From Actinomycetota bacterium (GTDB lineage Bacteria > Actinomycetota > Acidimicrobiia > Acidimicrobiales > Ilumatobacteraceae): a stretch of DNA of 5,326 nt. Both the position numbers and the translations under genes were made by a program. The DNA is taken from assembly GCA_009923685.1 (NCBI GenBank), contig RFTA01000039.1:1-5326 (forward strand), given 5' to 3'. Below the pieces are notes generated by a model. The model was not told the DNA's origin and made no database searches. It saw only the letters and a list, made by a program, of their open reading frames with translations. Shown in pieces: positions 1 through 4,646 of the stretch. The stretch's first letter is position 1; every line of letters begins with the position of its first letter.

Positions 1-1137
1 TTGATGCAAATGGCGATCGACATCGCCGGCTTCACCCCCAACCAAGCCGACGAGTTGCGCCAAGCCATGGGTTCAAAACGTTCGCATGCCCGCATGCAAC
101 GACTTCGTCAGCGACTTTATGACGGCATGGCACAAAACAAAATCGTCGGCGCGGTTGCCGACGAGATTTTTGAAAAAATGCAGGCGTTCGCTAGTTACGG
201 GTTCCCAGAGAGTCATTCGGTTTCGTTTGCTTATCTTATCTATGCATCTTCTTATATAAAGTTTCACGAGCCAACGGCTTTTTATGCAGCGCTGTTGAAC
301 GCCCAGCCGATGGGTTTTTGGTCGCCACATTCGCTCGTGCAAGATGCACAACGCCATGGGGTGGTCGTGTTGAGCCCAGATTTGAACGCTTCAAAAGCCA
401 CGGCGACTTTAGAGCCTCACGACAACTCAGCCGGCGGTTTTGCTTTGCGTCTCGGCATTTCAAGCGTGCGCGGCATCGGTGATGATCTCGCAAAAGCAAT
501 CGAAGTTGCGCGACCATTCACAAGCATGGAAGACCTCGTTCGTCGCGTGCCTCAACTCAGTTTGTCGCAAATAGAAACCTTGGCAACATCCGGGGCATAT
601 TCGCAGTGCTTCGAAATATCTCGCCGCGACGCACTCTGGTCGGCGGGTGCGGTTATTCAAAGTCGGCCCGAGCGATTGGCGGGCGTGACGACCGGCAACG
701 ATTCGCCCCAATTGCCGGGCATGCAGCCGATCGAAAAATCAATCTGCGATCTTTGGTCAACCGGTATTTCTATCGATGGTCACCCCACTCAGTTTGTGCG
801 CAACCAGTTGAATCAACTCGGTGTGGTCGTGGCCAGCGACATGGCAAAGGTTGAAAACGGTTCAAAAATATTTGTCGGAGGGGTGATCACCCATCGTCAG
901 CGCCCTTCGACTTCGCGAGGCGTCACATTTTTCAGCCTTGAAGACGAAACTGGTTTGATCAATGTCATAGTTTCGCAAGGTTGTTTCAAAAGATTTCGTC
1001 ACGAGGCGATCAACGCTTCGGCGTTGCTCGTGCGTGGAAAAATCGAGTCTTCACAAGGCGTGATCAATATCATCGCCGAGCATTTGAGCGAACTTAAAAT
1101 CGCCACGCGTGGCGTAAGTTCAAGAGATTTTCGCTGA
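1..1137 (+). CDS. dnaE2: Error-prone DNA polymerase DnaE2 (ImuC), C-terminal part, 5' truncated by window
   Basis: This is the last 378 residues of a C-family DNA polymerase of the DnaE2/ImuC type, which in this family performs translesion synthesis with ImuA and ImuB during the SOS response. The reading frame is already open at base 1, so the TTG there is not a start; full-length family members are about 1,000-1,100 residues, so the PHP domain and most of the palm lie upstream. Family blocks visible are RQAMGSKRS (21-29), YGFPESHSVSFA (66-77), ALLNAQPMGF (97-106), and a helix-hairpin-helix region around VRGIG (156-160). An OB-fold runs from about 288, with VITHRQRPST (295-304) and SLEDETGLINV (312-322). 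It ends in SSRDFR without the long clamp- and tau-binding tail of replicative DnaE1, which supports DnaE2. Its last 18 bp overlap the convergent exporter gene. Any SOS box would lie upstream and is not visible. Confidence 0.95.
   Translation: MMQMAIDIAGFTPNQADELRQAMGSKRSHARMQRLRQRLYDGMAQNKIVGAVADEIFEKMQAFASYGFPESHSVSFAYLIYASSYIKFHEPTAFYAALLNAQPMGFWSPHSLVQDAQRHGVVVLSPDLNASKATATLEPHDNSAGGFALRLGISSVRGIGDDLAKAIEVARPFTSMEDLVRRVPQLSLSQIETLATSGAYSQCFEISRRDALWSAGAVIQSRPERLAGVTTGNDSPQLPGMQPIEKSICDLWSTGISIDGHPTQFVRNQLNQLGVVVASDMAKVENGSKIFVGGVITHRQRPSTSRGVTFFSLEDETGLINVIVSQGCFKRFRHEAINASALLVRGKIESSQGVINIIAEHLSELKIATRGVSSRDFR
1091..1120 (-). terminator. Nested inverted repeat just after the lysE-type stop, inside dnaE2 codons
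   Basis: A perfect 14-bp palindrome, CGCCACGCGTGGCG (1101-1114), is flanked by a second inverted repeat, AACTTA (1091-1096) and TAAGTT (1115-1120), with a 4-base asymmetric bulge. Read on the minus strand it begins at the last base of the exporter's TGA and gives a 5-bp GC-rich stem with a CGCG loop inside a 6-bp outer stem. The inner stem is followed by ATTTT. This is a reasonable terminator for the exporter transcript, although it is embedded in the final codons of dnaE2. A proper U-run is missing, so the call is tentative. Confidence 0.45.
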
Positions 1138-1746
1138 TGCGGCTACGACGCCGAGCAACACGAACACGACGCCCGCAACATATCGCTGAATAAACGGCAA
1201 TGCCTTGCCTTTGACCAGAGTTTCACGCAACGAACTGGCCGTGAGCGCATAGATGCCGTCTGTGACAAACCCACAAGTCACGAATACGGCGCCGAGCAAC
1301 AATGACTGCAGTGCGTTCGACGATTTTTGGGGGTCGATAAATTGCGGAAGAAACGAAAGAAAAAACAACGCAACTTTCGGGTTCAGGGTGTTGATAATAA
1401 AGCCCTGACGAAACGCCTGCACTTTTGTCATCGCATCAGCCGATGAGTCGACTTCTTGGGGTTGGCGCGAAATTGTGCGCAAGCCAACAAGCACCAGATA
1501 TGACGCACCAAGATATTTGACTATGTTGAAGGCGTTTTCTGATGTTGCCAAAATTGCCGATAAACCAACCGTGGCGGCCAAGACATGCATGAAAGTGCCG
1601 AGTTCGAGGCCAAGAACCGAGGCGAGACCGATTGAGCGACCGTTGGCGACGTTGCGATTGACGATATAAATGACCGCTGGTCCGGGGATCACGAGCAACG
1701 CAATTGATGCGATCGCAAACGAAACCAACGAATTGAAGTCAGGCAT
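1120..1746 (-). CDS. LysE/RhtB family amino-acid exporter
   Basis: A 208-residue integral membrane protein of the LysE/RhtB superfamily, whose members export amino acids or derivatives such as lysine, homoserine or threonine; the substrate cannot be told from sequence. Visible family marks are the N-terminal helix ending in IPGPA (20-24), a Gly-rich second helix with GLASVLGLELG (40-50), and the central INTLNPKVALFFLSFLPQFI block (118-137). About six hydrophobic segments can be seen, near 7-29, 40-65, 70-88, 112-135, 146-170 and 188-206. Length is normal for the family. The ATG at 1746 lies 9 bases after the DUF3039 stop with no Shine-Dalgarno site, so the two are probably co-transcribed. Its 3' end overlaps dnaE2 by 18 bp, tail to tail. 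Confidence 0.93.
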   Translation of the reverse strand: MPDFNSLVSFAIASIALLVIPGPAVIYIVNRNVANGRSIGLASVLGLELGTFMHVLAATVGLSAILATSENAFNIVKYLGASYLVLVGLRTISRQPQEVDSSADAMTKVQAFRQGFIINTLNPKVALFFLSFLPQFIDPQKSSNALQSLLLGAVFVTCGFVTDGIYALTASSLRETLVKGKALPFIQRYVAGVVFVLLGVVAASAKIS

Positions 1747-1755
1747 TTTTCGGTT

Positions 1756-2061
1756 TTATTCTGCTGGCTGTTCGTTTAGTTCTTCGTTGAAGCCGCGATA
1801 CATTTCGTAGATTTCTTTGCACGCTTGACACATTGGCAACTGCTTTGGATCTCGCGAAGGCACCCAAACATGGCCGCACAGTGCCTCTAGTGGTGTGCCG
1901 TTGATGCGTGCTTCGAGCACTTTTGCGGCCGCTGATTCGTCTTTGTCTGTTTTGACGATGTGGGCAACAAGCGGCTTTCCGGTTTGCAAGACATGTTCTG
2001 TTTGTCGCTCGACGACTGTGTCGGGCGAGGTCTGAGTCGTTGATGATCGCACAGAGAACAC
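1756..2061 (-). CDS. DUF3039 domain protein, putative zinc-binding small protein
   Basis: This small protein (about 101 residues with the start chosen here) matches the actinobacterial DUF3039 family, whose function is unknown to me. The diagnostic block near the C terminus reads ALCGHVWVPSRDP and then PMCQACKEIYE. With a GTG start at 2061, the cysteines are C62, C78 and C81; with H64 they suggest a metal site, which is inference. An alternating Glu/Lys/Ala segment precedes it. The open frame extends to an ATG at 2238, but that extension would run antisense through fmdB and looks unlike protein, so an internal GTG is preferred. GTG codons at 2076, 2061 and 2052 are all possible, and none has a Shine-Dalgarno site. 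A TAAATT (2071-2066) lies just upstream of the 2061 GTG. The gene probably leads the operon with the downstream exporter. Confidence 0.85.
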   Translation of the reverse strand: MFSVRSSTTQTSPDTVVERQTEHVLQTGKPLVAHIVKTDKDESAAAKVLEARINGTPLEALCGHVWVPSRDPKQLPMCQACKEIYEMYRGFNEELNEQPAE

Positions 2062-2076
2062 ACTTAATTTAATCAC

Positions 2077-2096
2077 TGAATTTCGGGTGAATTTCG
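2077..2096. promoter_or_regulatory. Two perfect 9-bp direct repeats in the divergent DUF3039/fmdB spacer
   Basis: TGAATTTCG occurs at 2077-2085 and again at 2088-2096, separated by GG, giving an 11-bp period close to one DNA turn. A shorter TGAAT follows at 2106-2110. The pair lies about 41-60 bases upstream of the fmdB ATG and 16-35 bases upstream of the preferred DUF3039 GTG, which are positions suited to a regulator acting on one or both genes. The repeats are seen directly; a role as operator is inferred. Confidence 0.4.
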
Positions 2097-2123
2097 CTCT
2101 AGCAATGAATGACCGACAACATC

Positions 2124-2129
2124 TAGACT
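2124..2129 (+). promoter_or_regulatory. Candidate -10 element (TAGACT) for leaderless fmdB transcript
   Basis: TAGACT fits the TANNNT -10 pattern and ends 7 bases before the A of the fmdB ATG at 2137. A transcript initiated at the normal distance would therefore start at the ATG itself. No Shine-Dalgarno sequence precedes the gene, and no convincing -35 hexamer is visible near 2101-2106. Leaderless mRNAs are common in Actinobacteria. Confidence 0.4.
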
Positions 2130-2136
2130 GCAATGC

Positions 2137-2364
2137 ATGCCGATGTATGAGTTTCGTTGCCGCACCTGCGATGAAGTTTTCGAAGAACGACGTGCGATGT
2201 CGGCTGCCAATGAGCCGGCCAAATGTTCGCAGGGTCACGAAAATGCGGTGCGACTGCTGTCTGTTTTCGCCTCAGTTGGCGGTGGCAGCAATGCTTCGGC
2301 CGTGCCAGCAATGCCCGCACCAAAAATGGGCGGGTGCGGCTCTGGCTGCGGTTGCCACAGTTAA
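2137..2364 (+). CDS. FmdB family zinc-ribbon protein
   Basis: A 75-residue protein of the FmdB zinc-ribbon family, named after a proposed regulator of a formamidase operon; the role of most members is unknown. It opens with the characteristic MPMYEFRCRTC, giving the first knuckle C8-x2-C11. The second knuckle reads C30-S-Q-G-H34, a C-x3-H form instead of the usual C-x2-C, followed by AVRLLSVFA (37-45), as is common in actinobacterial members. The C terminus is a low-complexity Ser/Ala/Pro linker ending in a Cys/Gly tail (GGCGSGCGCH, 65-74), also typical. The start is fixed by the MPxYEF motif. It is transcribed divergently from DUF3039, another small Cys-containing protein, and its TAA overlaps by 4 bp the stop of the convergent RadC-like gene. 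Confidence 0.92.
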   Translation: MPMYEFRCRTCDEVFEERRAMSAANEPAKCSQGHENAVRLLSVFASVGGGSNASAVPAMPAPKMGGCGSGCGCHS

Positions 2365-2759
2365 TTAATCGTGTAAGTGTCGCCATTGGCGACAAGAAAC
2401 CAATCGGTTAAAACAAGGCCCGCATCTTGACAACGATTTTTGGCCATAAAAAATTGTGATGTGTCTGAAAAGTCGCGGCCGGCGCCTTGCCGTGCGCTGA
2501 GCAGGCAGATTGTTGCAGCCGAGTCGATGTTGATCGCTGCACCAATGATGCGCTCAATGATCTGGGTGAGTTTAAGTTTTGAGTCAAAGGCAAAAATGCC
2601 GACACCGCGTTGCTGGTGATCGCAGCACAGGGCGATTGTTTCGTGGCGCAAAGGTCTTGAAAGCGCAAGTGCGAACACGCCTAGTTTTTCTGCGAATGTC
2701 GTGATCGGGTCGAGGTGTGCTCTTGGCACATCTGAAAGTTGTGTAATGGTGTGAAGCAT
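2361..2759 (-). CDS. Small protein of unknown function with RadC/JAB-like C-terminal pattern
   Basis: A 132-residue cytosolic protein that I do not recognise as a named family. Residues 40-132 follow the pattern of a RadC (JAB/MPN) domain by eye: a paired strand region ETIALCCDHQQRG (40-52) and IFAFD (55-59), a helix LTQIIERIIGAA (64-75), a strand ATICLLSA (82-89), an acidic helix (98-113), then LVLTDWFLVANGDTYT (115-130), resembling the RadC ending GIxLLDHIIVGDGxYxS. The RadC metal motif HNHPSGD falls where SARQGAGRD stands, so the metal-binding histidines are absent and peptidase activity is unlikely. The ATG at 2759 follows GGTGA closely, a weak ribosome site. It lies 23 bp after the rhomboid stop and looks like the last gene of that operon. 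The RadC relation is inference; that this is a real gene is well supported by operon position and codon pattern. Confidence 0.75.
   Translation of the reverse strand: MLHTITQLSDVPRAHLDPITTFAEKLGVFALALSRPLRHETIALCCDHQQRGVGIFAFDSKLKLTQIIERIIGAAINIDSAATICLLSARQGAGRDFSDTSQFFMAKNRCQDAGLVLTDWFLVANGDTYTIN
2378..2394 (+). terminator. Hairpin after the fmdB stop, inside codons of the RadC-like gene
   Basis: TGTCGCC (2378-2384) and GGCGACA (2388-2394) form a perfect 7-bp inverted repeat with a 3-base loop, beginning 14 bases after the fmdB TAA. It sits in the last codons of the convergent gene (the VANGDT region). No T-run follows, so it would be a non-canonical terminator or an RNA 3'-end stabiliser at best. 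Confidence 0.35.
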
Positions 2760-2782
2760 TTGCTCACCGTAGCGAGCGGGTG

Positions 2783-3562
2783 TTACGCGTTTATGAAACT
2801 GACTGCCAGATAAATCAGCGCACTTGAAATCGCAATTGGTGCGATTACTTCAAAAAGCTTCGAGATGGTTCTTTTGCTCGGGTTGAGCAAGAACAGACTG
2901 CAAATCGCCCCCGCGATCGCCCCGCCGAAGTGTCCACCAATTGAGATGCCAGGTATCACGAGGGTGATCACGATATTCAACACGAACGTCATGCCGATGC
3001 CGGTCTGCATCGGGTTGATGCGATCGCGTCGAAGACCGACTACCGCCGCCGCCATCAGACCGAACACGGCACCAGACGCACCGCCTGTGATCGCATCGGG
3101 GCTCATAATTAGCGCACCAACTGATCCGCCCAAAAGTGCTGTGAGATAAAGCAGAGCGAATCGCAGCGAGCCGATTTTGTGTTCAAACAACTGACCGAGC
3201 TGATAGGCCAACAACATGTTCATCGCCACATGAAATACTCCGAAGTGAACGAAGCCGCAACTCAGCAATCGATACCACTCGCCCTGTTCTAAAAACTGCC
3301 GCGAGATGACGAAATTTATAGATGTTCTGTCGAAACCCGAAAGCGACATCCATATATAAAGACCCACATTGATCGAGATGATTGCGTTCGTGACGGGCGT
3401 GTTGTTCGCCGAACTGCGAAAAATTGGTCTCGACTGACGCGCTGATCGGGGTTTGCGTGGCGCCCGCCGATTTTGCGGTGATTGAGATGACTGTTCTGAC
3501 TGCGTCGCAGACTGTTGCGCACGAGGCAACGGCGGCGGAAGTTGAGGTGGCGGAAATGTCAC
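2783..3562 (-). CDS. Rhomboid family intramembrane serine protease
   Basis: A 259-residue polytopic membrane protease that cleaves transmembrane substrates. The catalytic dyad is visible: Ser163 in GGASGAVFGL (160-169) and His211 in IGGHFGGAIAG (208-218). The family H-x3-N in the second helix is present as H111-VAM-N115, and the L1-loop W-x-R as EWYRLL (95-100). About seven hydrophobic segments are seen, near 59-76, 104-123, 133-153, 160-176, 187-204, 208-226 and 236-256, consistent with a six-helix core plus one C-terminal helix. Residues 1-55 form a Pro/Gln/Ser-rich then Arg-rich tail, predicted cytosolic and disordered. The start is GTG at 3562, 4 bases after the stop of the upstream fucose synthase-like gene and without a Shine-Dalgarno site, so translation may be coupled. 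The substrate is unknown. Confidence 0.94.
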   Translation of the reverse strand: MTFPPPQLPPPLPRAQQSATQSEQSSQSPQNRRAPRKPRSARQSRPIFRSSANNTPVTNAIISINVGLYIWMSLSGFDRTSINFVISRQFLEQGEWYRLLSCGFVHFGVFHVAMNMLLAYQLGQLFEHKIGSLRFALLYLTALLGGSVGALIMSPDAITGGASGAVFGLMAAAVVGLRRDRINPMQTGIGMTFVLNIVITLVIPGISIGGHFGGAIAGAICSLFLLNPSKRTISKLFEVIAPIAISSALIYLAVSFINA

Positions 3563-3566
3563 AAAA

Positions 3567-4544
3567 TTATGCGTGAAGTTTTAAGGCTTCGTGGCGATTT
3601 GCGAGAAACCACTTAACCGTTTCGGCAAGACCGTGCTCAAAATCGGTCGATGCGTGCCAACCCAACTCGCGCTCGGCGCGAGAGGCGTCGACTCGGCGCC
3701 GAGGTTGGCCATCGGGGCGAGAAGAATCCCAGACGAGTTCGCCAGTGAAGCCCACGATGCGGGCAATCGTTTCTGCTGTTTCTCGAATTGTGATCTCGCG
3801 GTTATTGCCCAAATTGAGTGGCTCGGTTGAATCATGCAGTTCGCTTGCCAACAAAATTGCCCGTGCTGCATCTTTGACATATAAATAGTCACGGCTGGCA
3901 GAACCCGTGCCCCAAACATCGATCTTTTCATGACTCTGTTCTTTGGCTTCGACACATTTTTTGATCAGTGCAGGTATGACATGCGAAACATCTGGATGAA
4001 ACTTGTCGCCAGGACCGAACAAATTGGTGGGTATCAAGAACGCAAACTTCTGACCGTATTGTTGGGCATTAACTTGCGCGTGCACCAACAGCGCTTTTTT
4101 GGCGATGCCGTATGGTGCGTTCGTCTCTTCTGGGTAGCCGTCCCAAATTGACTCTTCACGAAACGGCACAGGCGTGAATTTCGGATAGCTGCATACCGTG
4201 CCGAGCAGAATTGTTTTTTCAACGCCGGCTATTCGTGCGGCTTCAATTGTCTGGGTGCCCATCAACAAATTGTCGAGATACAGCGGCGCTGGCGCAACTT
4301 GGTTGTAGCCGATGCCACCGACTCGCGCCGCCAGGTGCACGACATGACTGGGCTTGTGTTTTGCGAATAATTCGAGCGCGACGCCCGGCACCGTGAGGTC
4401 TGCTTGCTTGTGAGTCGGGGCGATCACCGTCGCGCCGGCTGTTGCGAATGCTTCGACAACATTGCGACCGAGAAATCCGTTTCCGCCAGTGACCAGAACT
4501 GTGCGGTTCTTCCAGAATGTTGATGAAGAAGTTTTCGCGCTCAT
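3567..4544 (-). CDS. fcl: GDP-L-fucose synthase-like NAD(P)-dependent epimerase/reductase
   Basis: An extended short-chain dehydrogenase of 325 residues, close to the usual length for GDP-L-fucose synthase, which converts GDP-4-keto-6-deoxymannose to GDP-L-fucose with NADPH in the cytosol. The Rossmann motif is VLVTGGNGFLG (16-26). Active-site positions match the E. coli enzyme at a constant offset of 9: Thr116 for Ser107, Cys118 for Cys109, Tyr145 and Lys149 in APYGIAK for Tyr136/Lys140, and His188 in SHVIPAL for His179. The block GTVCSYPKFTPVPF (115-128) marks a subfamily variant, so a related deoxyhexose synthase remains possible. The ATG at 4544 is preferred because it puts the Rossmann motif at the normal distance; the frame stays open to 4682 but would cover the divergent gene's start. 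No gmd (GDP-mannose dehydratase) is in view. It leads a likely operon with the rhomboid and RadC-like genes. Confidence 0.87.
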   Translation of the reverse strand: MSAKTSSSTFWKNRTVLVTGGNGFLGRNVVEAFATAGATVIAPTHKQADLTVPGVALELFAKHKPSHVVHLAARVGGIGYNQVAPAPLYLDNLLMGTQTIEAARIAGVEKTILLGTVCSYPKFTPVPFREESIWDGYPEETNAPYGIAKKALLVHAQVNAQQYGQKFAFLIPTNLFGPGDKFHPDVSHVIPALIKKCVEAKEQSHEKIDVWGTGSASRDYLYVKDAARAILLASELHDSTEPLNLGNNREITIRETAETIARIVGFTGELVWDSSRPDGQPRRRVDASRAERELGWHASTDFEHGLAETVKWFLANRHEALKLHA

Positions 4545-4646
4545 ACTGCTAATCACATCGTACGACCCCGAGCCCTGCGCTTGGTTCGCGCACATACACA
4601 ACGGCTTTGCACCAATTATCAAGCCAACACGGGCAGAATAGAAGGA
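4545..4646. promoter_or_regulatory. Divergent intergenic region between fcl-like gene and glycosyltransferase
   Basis: These 102 bp must hold the promoters of both outward-facing genes. Besides the TACGAT on the minus strand, the plus strand has TTGCAC (4607-4612) as a possible -35 element and CAGAAT (4634-4639) as a possible -10, but their 21-bp spacing is too long for them to be a pair. The TGCGC-N7-GCGCA inverted repeat (4576-4592) is the only obvious symmetrical element and is short enough to arise by chance. Confidence 0.5.
4557..4562 (-). promoter_or_regulatory. Candidate -10 element (TACGAT) for fcl-like operon
   Basis: On the minus strand TACGAT fits TANNNT and ends 12 bases before the ATG at 4544, giving an expected 5' leader of only about 5-6 bases and no Shine-Dalgarno site. 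A small inverted repeat, TGCGC (4576-4580) and GCGCA (4588-4592), lies where the -35 region would be. No good -35 hexamer is visible. Confidence 0.3.

Noticed and set aside
881..892. Perfect 12-bp palindrome GGGTGATCACCC in dnaE2
   Set aside because: It falls on the conserved VITHR codons of the OB-fold, so protein conservation explains it; it is far from any promoter or gene end.
2062..2238. Longer form of the DUF3039 gene starting at ATG 2238
   Set aside because: The added 59 residues are Arg/His/Cys-rich without family resemblance and run antisense through fmdB codons and its promoter region; an internal GTG fits the family length.
2286..2315. Repeated CAGCAATGC in the fmdB linker
   Set aside because: Two 9-base copies in a low-complexity Ser/Ala/Pro linker, best explained by biased codon composition.
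4576..4592. TGCGC-N7-GCGCA inverted repeat as a firm operator
   Set aside because: Five-base arms are short enough to occur by chance in this composition; kept only as a note in the spacer entry.
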